In this document: piece by piece, positions 43,489 to 51,590 of the stretch | How positions within the stretch are numbered: position 1 is the stretch's first letter | Layout of the letters: each line of letters begins with the position of its first letter | Source: Phycisphaerales bacterium | GTDB taxonomy: Bacteria; Planctomycetota; Phycisphaerae; Phycisphaerales; SM1A02 | Assembly (NCBI GenBank): GCA_029268515.1 | Contig: JAQWNP010000014.1 | Coordinates: 111,474 to 175,473 of the forward strand | Length of the DNA: 64,000 nt | Reading direction: 5' to 3' | Made by a program: the position numbers and the translations under genes | Notes under the pieces: model-generated | Told to the model about the DNA's origin: nothing | Database searches by the model: none | The model's input: only the letters and a program-made list of their open reading frames with translations

Positions 43489-44163
43489 CTATTTATTGAC
43501 GCTGGCGGCTGAGCGGACGGTATTTCGAAGAAGTCCGATCTTTTTAATTTCAATCTCAACAACGTCACCGTTTTCTAAATAGCTTGGTGGTGACTTCGCA
43601 TGGCCAACGCCAGCTGGTGTGCCAGTTAATATGACGGTGCCTTTGAGGAGCGTGATTCCTGTTGAAAGCGTTGCAATCAGTGCTGCCACAGAGAAGATCA
43701 TATTGTTTGTGGAATCGTCCTGAACCATGACGCCATTCACCCGCGTTGTAATCGTCAGATCTTGGGGTGCAATGTGGGCGGCAGGTACCGGTTCACTGAG
43801 TGGGCAGAATGTATCAAAGCTTTTGCCACGGACCCATTGGCCACCACTCCCTTGTTTTTGCCACCAGCGTGCGGTCACGTCATTGGCGACCGCATAGCCA
43901 CTTATGCAATCCAGTGCGTCAGCTTCTTTGACGTCTTTTGTATCTCTTCCAATGATGACAGCAAGTTCGCCTTCATAATCAGTTTGTGTGTGTGGTTCGA
44001 GGCAGATTGATGGGATTACAATATCTTCGCCATTTGAGATCACAGATGCTGGGTTCTTCATGAACACAGTTGGTTTGTCTGGAGGTGTGCCGCCCATCTC
44101 TTTGGCATGTTCGGCGTAGTTTTTTCCGATCGCAAATATAGCCGGAGGCAGTGACCAGGTCAT
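43489..44163 (-). CDS. Fumarylacetoacetate hydrolase family protein
   Basis: The 224-residue protein matches the FAH superfamily: AIGKNYAEHAKEMGG, PTVFMKNPASVISNGEDI, the metal-binding DYEGELAVIIG, GYAVANDVTARWWQ and GTVILTGTPAGVGHAKSP. The family cleaves C-C bonds or decarboxylates in aromatic and keto-acid catabolism; the short form resembles acylpyruvase/oxaloacetate decarboxylase-like members. The ATG overlaps the yidD stop (ATGA), an unexpected neighbour for a catabolic enzyme. No aromatic degradation genes are nearby. Confidence 0.9.
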   Translation of the reverse strand: MTWSLPPAIFAIGKNYAEHAKEMGGTPPDKPTVFMKNPASVISNGEDIVIPSICLEPHTQTDYEGELAVIIGRDTKDVKEADALDCISGYAVANDVTARWWQKQGSGGQWVRGKSFDTFCPLSEPVPAAHIAPQDLTITTRVNGVMVQDDSTNNMIFSVAALIATLSTGITLLKGTVILTGTPAGVGHAKSPPSYLENGDVVEIEIKKIGLLRNTVRSAASVNK

Positions 44164-44522
44164 GGTGTGTTTGTTCCTTCGTGAGAATTCAGATCAGCGG
44201 AAGAAGTTTGTTTGTTGGGGGGGACGGGATCATATCCAAATCCACCAAGAGGATGGCAGCGGCAGAGCCGCTTGATCGTGAGCCAAACGCCCCGCCTTGC
44301 CCCATGCGTCTTGAGGGCATCGATGGAATACACAGAGCAGGTTGGTTGGAAGCGGCAGTGCCCACCCATAAAACTAGCAAATGTTGCTTGGTATGCTCGC
44401 ACCATCGAGATCAGCATGCGAGCACACCACCCGTCAGGTGTTGATGTCGTGTTCTGGCTGTGCTGAAGCTCTGGTAAGACAATCTTGCCACTGGTCAGAT
44501 TGACTTGTTCTTCTTGTTCCAT
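44160..44522 (-). CDS. yidD: Membrane protein insertion efficiency factor YidD
   Basis: The core FMGGHCRFQPTCSVYSIDAL with the CRFxPTCSxY signature, then GVWLTIKRLCRCHPLGGFGYDPVP, identifies YidD, a small membrane-associated protein that helps YidC insert proteins. The 120-residue frame has a 35-residue N-terminal extension compared with typical members. The ATG at 44417 (before LISMVRAYQATFASF) would give the usual length, so the true start may be there. It overlaps the end of rnpA by 28 bases if the longer form is used. Confidence 0.92.
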   Translation of the reverse strand: MEQEEQVNLTSGKIVLPELQHSQNTTSTPDGWCARMLISMVRAYQATFASFMGGHCRFQPTCSVYSIDALKTHGARRGVWLTIKRLCRCHPLGGFGYDPVPPNKQTSSADLNSHEGTNTP

Positions 44523-44920
44523 CGTTGATGCAGCTTGGTCATGCCGTGAATAATAAGTCTTTGGTAGTCATGAGGTGCCAAGGTCTCGTTGGCTTGAACA
44601 ATAATCATGACATCATACCGGGTCTGGCAATCCCATTGGAGATGCCGAAAGGCCTCGCGAAGACATCGACGGATGCGGTTGCGAGCAACAGCGCCGCCAA
44701 TGATTCGTTTTGGTACGGCAAGCCCTAAGCGATTGTCTGGGTGTTCGTTAGGCTGAGTGATGATGCGAAGGGGATGGCAGGTCATGCCTTGCCCCTCTTT
44801 ATAAATTCGATCAAAGTCTCGCTTATGAAGTAATCGCTTGGATTTAGGAAAGCAAGGCGAGGGTCGGTGGGGGGGCGACGACGCTGTATCAGATAGATTA
44901 TCGAGTGGTGAAGCGGCCAT
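44495..44920 (-). CDS. rnpA: Ribonuclease P protein component
   Basis: RnpA is the protein subunit that helps RNase P RNA process tRNA 5' ends. The 141-residue product has the FPKSKRLLHKRDFDRIYKEG start, the RLGLAVPKRIIGGAVARNRI and RRCLREAFR core (the RNR motif region) and the conserved DVMIIVQANE strand. An extra Ser/Pro-rich N-terminus of about 20 residues precedes the core. In most bacteria rnpA follows rpmH; here rpmH is absent, and the gene lies four bases after a ClC channel gene, followed by yidD as usual. Confidence 0.94.
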   Translation of the reverse strand: MAASPLDNLSDTASSPPHRPSPCFPKSKRLLHKRDFDRIYKEGQGMTCHPLRIITQPNEHPDNRLGLAVPKRIIGGAVARNRIRRCLREAFRHLQWDCQTRYDVMIIVQANETLAPHDYQRLIIHGMTKLHQRWNKKNKSI

Positions 44921-44924
44921 GAGA

Positions 44925-46751
44925 TCAGTCCTGGCTAAGCGCCGTTTGGTAAGTCGTCATGAGCTGGGCACGAGAGAGTAGTCCAAGAGGCTCTTCATGA
45001 TCGCCGATGACGGCAAGTGCATCCACTTCATATCTGGCAAATTTAGCCATCACTACATCAAGCGTCTCGCTAGGGTCAACAGTGGGTAGATCGCGTCGCA
45101 TGATTTCACTGACTTGTAAGAGCGGAATGGCTTCTCGGTATACAAGTGTCTCACGGAGGTCGTCTCCGGTCACAATGCCTCGATAGTGTCCATCTTTATC
45201 CGTGATAATGAAGTCAGTGGTGCCATCTTGCTCGGTCAGCTCAATAAGCGTTTGGGCTGTATCGTCGATGAGCACTGTTGTTGCCTTTGGTATGACGACG
45301 TCATCGACGCAGAGTCTTCTTAAAAGCGTCAGGTCACTCATGCGTCCGAGGCGCACGCCACGCTGCGTAAGTCGAACAGAATACATGCTTTCGCTAAACA
45401 AGAGTCTTCCAATAATGGTGCTAATGACCGCCGCAAACATGAGTGGCAAAATAATCTCATAGCTACGTGTGAGTTCATAGACGATGAGAATGGCGGTCAA
45501 AGGTGCATGGGTCGTTCCAGCGAGCATGGCCGCCATGCCTACCAGTGCATAATTCACTGGGTTGGCAGGTGGAATGCCTATTTCAGATAAGCCAAGTAGA
45601 TTCACGAGGATGCCGATGCCAGCGCCTATTGCAGCGCCAATCAGAAGTGATGGAGCGAAGAGGCCGCCGCTACCGCCAGAGCCGACAGTAAGACAGGTTG
45701 CGATGAATTTTAGGGCGCCTAATGCGAGTAAGAGTCCCAGCACCTTCCACATAAGGGAAGGCACCTGGGAGGCGTGACTCAGCACGTCATCAATAACAAG
45801 ATAGCCATTGCCAAAAAATGGTGGCATCTCAGCATTCTCGGTAGTGACCAAGATGTATGTGACTCCAAGAATGCTGAGCAAGGCTCCCCCAATGGCTGGA
45901 CGAAGCATGGCGGGTACGGGTGCTTTTCCGAACTTCTGCTCCGACCAGACCAATGCACGGATAAAGCAGGATGCAATGAGGCCACAAAGGCAACCAAGAA
46001 TGAGATAGTTGGGCAGTTCCCACATTGCAAAGCCAAGCTGTACTTCACTGAGGGCTTCACCTGGATCGAATAGCGCCCCCGTGCCAAACCAGTATTGTGT
46101 CAGCGCAGATGCCATTACTGATGCAATGACAATTGGTGTAAATGTTCTGAGCGAGAAGTCGCGTAACAGAATTTCCATCACGAAGAAGATGCCTGCAATA
46201 GGTGCATTAAATACACTGGCGATGCCGGCAGAAGCGGCGCAGCCGATAAGCGTTGTCGTATTCTGGGTGCCTATGCGCATCAACCTTCCAATGCCGGATC
46301 CAATCGCAGAGCCAATCGTGACAATCGGACCCTCAGCACCTGCCGAGCCACCGCTTGCGATGGTACTGGTTGCGGTTAACCATTTGCGAAGTGCGAGGCG
46401 CGGATCAAGCCGAGCTCTGCGGCGGTGAATGGCATAGAGCACTGTTGGTACGCCAGGTCCGGCAAGGCTGGGAACGATGACACAGGTGAGCCATCCTGTA
46501 ATAAGGCCGCCAACGGTTGGTGCAAAGATGACAAACAAAAGGAGTCCGGTATTAAAGCCTTCCTTGAGCGTGTGCTCATTGGTCAGGGGATTACCCCAGG
46601 ATTCAACCACTCTCAGCGGATAGATGAAGGCAGTTGATACACACGCCATCAGAAGGCCAATGAGCGTGGCCAGGAGAACTAGGTACCAATCGCGACGTAG
46701 ATGGAGACGCGTACCTATCCGGCGAAGTCTGCTTGATAGGGTGATATGCAT
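44925..46751 (-). CDS. ClC-type chloride channel or H+/Cl- antiporter with CBS domains
   Basis: The 608-residue protein has the ClC membrane core: GPGVP (equivalent to GSGIP), GSAGAEGPIVTIGSAIGSGI with the gating glutamate, and GSGGSGGLFAPSLLIGAAIG (GxFxP). It is followed from about residue 470 by a pair of CBS domains (VDDVVIPKATTVLIDDTAQT... and VSEIMRRDLPTVDPSETLD) that bind adenine nucleotides and regulate transport. Whether it is a channel or an antiporter cannot be told without checking the proton-glutamate position. It heads an operon with rnpA, yidD and a FAH-family gene. Confidence 0.92.
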   Translation of the reverse strand: MHITLSSRLRRIGTRLHLRRDWYLVLLATLIGLLMACVSTAFIYPLRVVESWGNPLTNEHTLKEGFNTGLLLFVIFAPTVGGLITGWLTCVIVPSLAGPGVPTVLYAIHRRRARLDPRLALRKWLTATSTIASGGSAGAEGPIVTIGSAIGSGIGRLMRIGTQNTTTLIGCAASAGIASVFNAPIAGIFFVMEILLRDFSLRTFTPIVIASVMASALTQYWFGTGALFDPGEALSEVQLGFAMWELPNYLILGCLCGLIASCFIRALVWSEQKFGKAPVPAMLRPAIGGALLSILGVTYILVTTENAEMPPFFGNGYLVIDDVLSHASQVPSLMWKVLGLLLALGALKFIATCLTVGSGGSGGLFAPSLLIGAAIGAGIGILVNLLGLSEIGIPPANPVNYALVGMAAMLAGTTHAPLTAILIVYELTRSYEIILPLMFAAVISTIIGRLLFSESMYSVRLTQRGVRLGRMSDLTLLRRLCVDDVVIPKATTVLIDDTAQTLIELTEQDGTTDFIITDKDGHYRGIVTGDDLRETLVYREAIPLLQVSEIMRRDLPTVDPSETLDVVMAKFARYEVDALAVIGDHEEPLGLLSRAQLMTTYQTALSQD

Positions 46752-47050
46752 GTTTGGCTAGCAGTCTGAAAAAGGGTGGTTCCTGGCCACTTTTGTGGCT
46801 CAGCTGACGATATCGGCAGGTGGGGTGCCTGGGGGTGGAGAGTTACTCTGAGAAATCCGTTTTTAGGCCATGAGAGGCCGTAGGGGTCGACTGAACTGGA
46901 TTTGGGCGATACACTGCTTGATTCTTGATTGAATTGAATTCTTTATTTTGGACCGGGCTATCGGGCTCAATAGCCCAAGGCTGCTGATCTTCTGTTTGTT
47001 GATTGGCATTTTGAGCGGTCCCTTGGAACTTAACTGGAGCGATATCTCCG
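46752..47050. other. Divergent intergenic region between clcA and rpoZ
   Basis: About 300 bases with the 5' regions of two divergent genes. A GGAG at about 47036 precedes the rpoZ ATG. TTGATT-rich sequence near 46917-46940 could supply a promoter, but no convincing -10 box is seen. A long - strand frame through here (46843-47424) overlaps rpoZ and coaC and is a shadow. Confidence 0.4.
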
Positions 47051-47281
47051 ATGATTGAAGCGCTCAAAAGCGATGAGATCGTAAAAAAAGTCGGTGGCCG
47101 ATTCAAACTCTGCGCCCTCATCCAACGACGGCTCCGTGAATTGGTGATTGATGGGGCTCGGCCTTTGATCGAGCGCGACGGTCGCACGGATCTAGAACTC
47201 GTGATCGAAGAGATTATGCAGGACAAGATCACGATGGACTGGTCGGCCGGCGAAGTCATAGAAGTGGCAGTGAGTGAGTAG
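47051..47281 (+). CDS. rpoZ: DNA-directed RNA polymerase omega subunit
   Basis: The 76-residue protein begins MIEALKSDEIVKKVGGRFKL and continues CALIQRRLRELVIDGARPLI, the conserved helices that let omega clamp the beta-prime C-terminus. The acidic end (DLELVIEEIMQDKIT) fits the planctomycete form. Omega assists RNA polymerase assembly. It is followed five bases later by a CoaC gene, an order that also occurs in other bacteria (rpoZ-coaBC). Confidence 0.85.
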   Translation: MIEALKSDEIVKKVGGRFKLCALIQRRLRELVIDGARPLIERDGRTDLELVIEEIMQDKITMDWSAGEVIEVAVSE

Positions 47282-47286
47282 CCCTC

Positions 47287-47907
47287 ATGGCAGCGGCTGG
47301 TCGAACTACTAGTCATACTGCAGCTCAAATTGATGAGTCGCTCATCGGCCGTCGTGTACTGGTTGGTGTGTGTGGTGGCATTGCAGCATATAAGACCGCT
47401 GCTCTGGTCAGTCGTCTTGTACAAGGCGGCGCAGATGTCACGGTGTTAATGACGCCAGCAGCAACCCACTTTGTTGGTCCGCTGACTTTCGAAGCGCTCT
47501 CGGGTAGGGCTGTTTACACCGACCCTTGGAGTCAAGTCGAATCACATGATCCACAGCACATTGCATTAGCTCGAGAAACTGCGGTGATGTTGATTGCACC
47601 GTGTAGCATGAATATGCTTTCGCGTCTGGCAAATGGGCAGGCAGATGATGTGGTGAGTCTTGTTTGTTCAGCTATTGACCGTAGGCAGCAGCGGGTTCTT
47701 GTTGCGCCATCAATGAATGAAGTCATGCTCAATCAGCCTGCAACTCAACGGAATCTAGCGGTCTTGCGTGAGGATGGTTTTATAGTCATCGAGCCAGAAA
47801 TTGGGTGGCAGGCCTGCCGTGCTGTTGGCCCAGGTCGGATGCCAGAGCCGGAGTCACTGGTTTCGGTCATTGTTGAGCAGCTCGCGGCAATGGATTTAAC
47901 CTGCTAG
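47287..47907 (+). CDS. Phosphopantothenoylcysteine decarboxylase-like flavoprotein (CoaC only)
   Basis: The 206-residue protein is an HFCD-type flavoprotein: RRVLVGVCGGIAAYKTAALV, the histidine in SHDPQHIALARE, the FMN-binding APCSMNMLSRLANGQADDVV, the substrate-clamp APSMNEVMLNQPATQ and the ACRAVGPGRMPEP flap with the conserved cysteine. CoaC decarboxylates phosphopantothenoylcysteine to phosphopantetheine in coenzyme A synthesis. In most bacteria it is fused to CoaB (about 400 residues); here the protein ends right after the CoaC domain and no CoaB gene follows. Its stop overlaps the convergent next stop in CTAG. Confidence 0.85.
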   Translation: MAAAGRTTSHTAAQIDESLIGRRVLVGVCGGIAAYKTAALVSRLVQGGADVTVLMTPAATHFVGPLTFEALSGRAVYTDPWSQVESHDPQHIALARETAVMLIAPCSMNMLSRLANGQADDVVSLVCSAIDRRQQRVLVAPSMNEVMLNQPATQRNLAVLREDGFIVIEPEIGWQACRAVGPGRMPEPESLVSVIVEQLAAMDLTC

Positions 47908-48305
47908 CTAAGGACCTCGCGTAGTTTCGCCCAATCTTGTGGCTGAGCCCAGATAAAGTATCCGAACTCTCCCTCGATCGTGACGGCATCAAGCCCCACG
48001 AGATTCAAGTTTGCAGAGGCGATCATCTCGAGTGTCCGAATCATGGCATCGCCGCGGTTGGCGCCACCAATAAAAAGGACAGATCCTTCTTCATGGGGAA
48101 TATCAGTTGATCGCAGGAAGCTGCGGAATTGATCAGCTCGCTCAGGAATACAGTGAAAAACCGCCGTTGATTCTTGCTCGGCATGCCCACTGAGCCCAAG
48201 TAAAATGACATCCGCTTCACGAAGCCGAGCAGCAAATGAGGCGACCGCTCCGGGCTTGTGCTCCAGGGTGATCTTGAAGTCGATAAGCATTTTCCAGTCT
48301 GGCAT
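47904..48305 (-). CDS. ACT domain-containing protein
   Basis: The 133-residue protein contains an ACT-like start (FKITLEHKPGAVASFAARLR) followed by a second beta-alpha unit (DAMIRTLEMIASANLNLVGL). ACT domains bind amino acids or other small ligands and usually regulate enzymes; stand-alone small ACT proteins act as sensors or as subunits. No partner enzyme is adjacent. It is convergent with coaC, and the two genes share a CTAG as reciprocal stop codons. ATG at 48305, with an alternative ATG five codons later. Confidence 0.7.
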   Translation of the reverse strand: MPDWKMLIDFKITLEHKPGAVASFAARLREADVILLGLSGHAEQESTAVFHCIPERADQFRSFLRSTDIPHEEGSVLFIGGANRGDAMIRTLEMIASANLNLVGLDAVTIEGEFGYFIWAQPQDWAKLREVLS

Positions 48306-48484
48306 ATTCGTGTTCTCAGGGGGTTCTGTATTGTCCAGAGTCTAGCAGTCTTTCAGTTTCATGAGTTTGGAGGGTCTCATCGCCTTGCAGGCCGCTAGAA
48401 AGGCTGGTTAGACTGGTCGTATCTCGCCCTAGCGTCGGGACTTTCCTCGCAGCATACAGACTTTTCTGGAATAGGAACCCATCT

Positions 48485-49606
48485 ATGCGTAGCAGTAGAG
48501 ATTGCCACCGGAAACCAGGGGCAGCCCTTAAAACGGGTGTAGTTGTTTTCGTCTTGGCACTATTTGCGGGCTGTGAACTTGGTCCCCGGGCGATCTCCGA
48601 TGGTCGTGAGAAGTTCAACAGAGCAGTCGGTGATAGCCAGTCTTCGATGCTCTTATTGAACTTAGTGAGGATGCGGTACCGTGATCGTCCCAGTTTTCTG
48701 CAGATCACCAGCATCTCTTCCAATCCACAGTTCTCAGGGACCATGGGGCTCAATTTTCGAGCGGGCGCCTCACCACAAACAGTGAACGGAAACCTGGTGC
48801 CTTTGAGTTTGGGTGGCACCTATTCTGAGAATCCGACCATTACCTACTCACCACTTTCTGGCGAGGCTTTTGTTCGCCAGATGTTAACGCCGGTTCCGCT
48901 CGAGACGATGCTTCTTCTTTTGCAGTCTGGCTGGTCAGTCGATCGAGTTATGCGCTTGGCGGTCCAAGAGCTCAATGATCTTCAAAATGCTTCGCCTGCA
49001 GCTGGGCCAACGCCAGATCTTCAGCCAGCGTTTGAGGACTTCTTGCGTGCGTCAAAGCTGCTTGAAGTACTTCAGCGTAATCGTGTGATTGAGTGGTCTT
49101 ACGGAACAAAAGGGCAGGCTCAATTGCGACTTGTTCTTAATCATGAAAAGGCTGGTGATCTTCAGCGATTGCGCATGCTGCGAGATCTTCTGGGTATCTC
49201 TGGCGATGCCGTTGATATACCGGTCATTTATGCCGTGGGTTATGCAGATAATCAGACACTTACGATGGTCACTCGGTCAATGAATGACATTCTGTTTTAC
49301 GTGTCTCAGTCAGTTGAGGTGCCACCAGAGGCGATTGAAGATGGTCTTGTGACAGTCACGCGGAACCTAGATGGTGAAGTATTTGAGTGGGATCAACTGA
49401 GTGGAGACTTGATAGATATTCGTTGGAGTCCGACCAAGCCGGAAAACGCCTATGTGGCTGTTTTTTACCGAGGTAACTGGTACTACATTGCAGATGATGA
49501 TCTGGATTCGAAGACCACGTTCTTGTTAGTTGATCTCTTTATGGATCTGCAATCAGGAAGTGTTCAAGGTGCGGCGCCCGTACTCACTATTCCTGTATCT
49601 CGCTAA
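48485..49606 (+). CDS. Lipoprotein of unknown function
   Basis: The N-terminus has basic residues, a hydrophobic helix (TGVVVFVLALFAGC) and a lipobox (LFAGC), so it is a predicted lipoprotein with a mature N-terminal cysteine near residue 31. The remaining 340 residues contain LLLNLVRMRYRDRPSFLQIT early on, then a region with FVRQMLTPVPLETMLLLLQS. I know similar uncharacterised proteins in Gram-negative genomes but no function. Residues 290-373 look beta-rich. The ATG at 48485 has an AGGAA site. A strong bidirectional terminator follows. Confidence 0.72.
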   Translation: MRSSRDCHRKPGAALKTGVVVFVLALFAGCELGPRAISDGREKFNRAVGDSQSSMLLLNLVRMRYRDRPSFLQITSISSNPQFSGTMGLNFRAGASPQTVNGNLVPLSLGGTYSENPTITYSPLSGEAFVRQMLTPVPLETMLLLLQSGWSVDRVMRLAVQELNDLQNASPAAGPTPDLQPAFEDFLRASKLLEVLQRNRVIEWSYGTKGQAQLRLVLNHEKAGDLQRLRMLRDLLGISGDAVDIPVIYAVGYADNQTLTMVTRSMNDILFYVSQSVEVPPEAIEDGLVTVTRNLDGEVFEWDQLSGDLIDIRWSPTKPENAYVAVFYRGNWYYIADDDLDSKTTFLLVDLFMDLQSGSVQGAAPVLTIPVSR

Positions 49607-49612
49607 AGGCAT

Positions 49613-49646
49613 AAAAAAAACGACGCCGGTTGGCGTCGTTTTTTTA
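49613..49646. terminator. Bidirectional rho-independent terminator
   Basis: CGACGCC and GGCGTCG (49621-49627 and 49632-49638) form a 7-bp G+C-rich stem with the loop GGTT, flanked by runs of A on the left and T on the right that extend the stem. It serves the lipoprotein gene on the + strand and rpoD on the - strand. Confidence 0.93.
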
Positions 49647-49664
49647 TGAAAGTTGTCACTGGAT

Positions 49665-51503
49665 CTATTCGGTTTCTTCTCCAGGCCCACCAAGAAAGTT
49701 TGCCAGACGGCGTTTTCGGACCGGATGTTGAAGCTTTCGGATCGCTTTTGATTCCACCTGTCGAACGCGTTCTCTGGTGACCTTAAAGATTCGGCCTACC
49801 TCTTCTAGCGTGTAGGTGTAACCATCGCCGATGCCATAACGCAGCTTGAGAATCTCACGTTCACGGTAAGTCAATGTCTTGAGGACATCGTTGATTCGCT
49901 CACGTAGCATTTCGCTGGTGGCTGTATCAGAAGGTGTTTCTTGCCGCTCATCCTCAATGAAATCGCCAAAGTGTGAATCTTCTGTTTCACCCACCGGTCG
50001 ATCAAGGCTGATCGGGTGGCGAGAAATCTTCATAACGCGACGAGTTTCGTCAACGTTCATCTTCGCTCGCAGGGCAAGTTCTTCTATGGTTGGTTCTCTG
50101 CCCATTTCCTGAAGCAGGTGCTTCTGGATAGTGCGTAACTTTGACATGGTTTCAATCATGTGTACTGGAACACGAATCGTTCGCGCGTGATCTGCAATTG
50201 CTCGTGTAATTGCCTGGCGAATCCACCATGTTGCGTAGGTTGAGAACTTATAGCCTCGTCTGTATTCATACTTGTCCACAGCTCTCATCAGTCCAGTGTT
50301 GCCCTCTTGGATAATGTCAAGGAAGGGCAGGCCACGGTTGCGATACTTCTTGGCAATAGAGACAACCAGTCGAAGGTTGCCGCCAGAAAGATCTCGCTTT
50401 GCTTGCTCATATTCATTAAAGACACTTTCGATGCGAGCAATTCGAGAGATAAGAGTTGTTGGCGTCTCAAGAATCATATCGCTGATTCCAGCCAGTTCCT
50501 CTTCCATCACGAGTACATCTTCAGGATCAAAGCGATTTGGATATCGCTCAGCTTTAGCAAGATCTCGTTTGAGCTGATGCATTTTTCGGTTCAATGATTG
50601 AAGCCGCCTGAGCAACGGTTGAATTCGTGCGGTCCGTAAGTAGCACTCTTCAACAAGTACCGCCATGCGTCGTCGTCTAGACAAGATTTCCATTTCAAGT
50701 TGCGAATGTTGCCGAGCACTTAGGCTCTCGGATTGCAATTTGTCCCATGCCACTCTGTTGATCTCTAAGAGGCGACGGATGGTCTTGAGATTGACGGGGA
50801 TCCGGCGTGCAATTTTCTCTTTTGCATTTGCTTCTGCAGTTGAGATTCGCATTGTTCGGTCAAAGGGCAGTTGGCCTTCATGGACCTGCTGTAGCGTATC
50901 TACTGCTTGCTGAACAGAATAGTCAGACTCTAGAACGCGACGACGGAAGATCATTCGAGTTGTTTCGATCTTCTTGGCCAGTCGAATTTCTTCTTCTCTG
51001 GTCAGGAGTGGGATGGTGCCCATCTGAGTGAGATACATTCGGATTGGATCGTCAATGCGCTTGGATCCACTGGCGCCTATCGCCTCTTCGATGACAGCCC
51101 GTGTTTCGGCTTCATCAAGAAGTTCTACGGCTTCTTCTTCGGCAGCCAGAGGATCATCGCTGCTGCGATTTTCGTTTGTGGAAGACTCATCAGTATCCTC
51201 ACTTTCATTCGAAGCGGCGGGCTCTTCTTCGCCAATACGGCTTGGCACGTCACGCTTAAATTTCAAGTTGGTCTGAAGTGGGGCCAGGACAGTGTCCAGG
51301 TTTTTGAGTCGAACAGTTTCCTGATCGACAAACTCAACACCCAATGCTTCCATTATGACAATCATCTCATCCAGTGAATCTGGATCAACCATTTCGTCAG
51401 GTAAGCTGGTATTGAGCTCTTCGTAGCTTACCCATTTTCGATCAACACTTCGTTGAATGAGTAGAGCAAGCGATGGATGTAAGGCGGGAATCGTTACGGA
51501 CAC
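49665..51503 (-). CDS. rpoD: RNA polymerase primary sigma factor
   Basis: This 612-residue sigma-70 has a region 1.1-like N-terminus ([20 protein letters not shown]), an acidic linker, region 1.2 ([20 protein letters not shown]), region 2 with [40 protein letters not shown] and [20 protein letters not shown], region 3 ([14 protein letters not shown]) and region 4 with the helix-turn-helix [20 protein letters not shown]. It directs transcription of housekeeping genes. The start is GTG at 51503 with AAGGGAG seven bases upstream. It follows dnaG, as in the macromolecular synthesis operon, but rpsU is missing. Confidence 0.97.
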   Translation of the reverse strand: MSVTIPALHPSLALLIQRSVDRKWVSYEELNTSLPDEMVDPDSLDEMIVIMEALGVEFVDQETVRLKNLDTVLAPLQTNLKFKRDVPSRIGEEEPAASNESEDTDESSTNENRSSDDPLAAEEEAVELLDEAETRAVIEEAIGASGSKRIDDPIRMYLTQMGTIPLLTREEEIRLAKKIETTRMIFRRRVLESDYSVQQAVDTLQQVHEGQLPFDRTMRISTAEANAKEKIARRIPVNLKTIRRLLEINRVAWDKLQSESLSARQHSQLEMEILSRRRRMAVLVEECYLRTARIQPLLRRLQSLNRKMHQLKRDLAKAERYPNRFDPEDVLVMEEELAGISDMILETPTTLISRIARIESVFNEYEQAKRDLSGGNLRLVVSIAKKYRNRGLPFLDIIQEGNTGLMRAVDKYEYRRGYKFSTYATWWIRQAITRAIADHARTIRVPVHMIETMSKLRTIQKHLLQEMGREPTIEELALRAKMNVDETRRVMKISRHPISLDRPVGETEDSHFGDFIEDERQETPSDTATSEMLRERINDVLKTLTYREREILKLRYGIGDGYTYTLEEVGRIFKVTRERVRQVESKAIRKLQHPVRKRRLANFLGGPGEETE

Positions 51504-51590
51504 GTGGGCACTCCCTTGTTGTTCGAACTAGAGTGAGCCGGATGCTCCCGGTCCAACAAGGAACGGGGCAGGGAACGGCAGGATCAAAGG

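Noticed and set aside
43489..44163. Idea that the FAH-family gene marks an aromatic degradation cluster
   Set aside because: The neighbours are rnpA, yidD and a ClC gene; no ring-cleavage or related genes are present.
46843..47424. 193-codon - strand frame
   Set aside because: It runs antisense through rpoZ and the start of coaC and has a Ser/Thr-rich composition typical of shadow frames.
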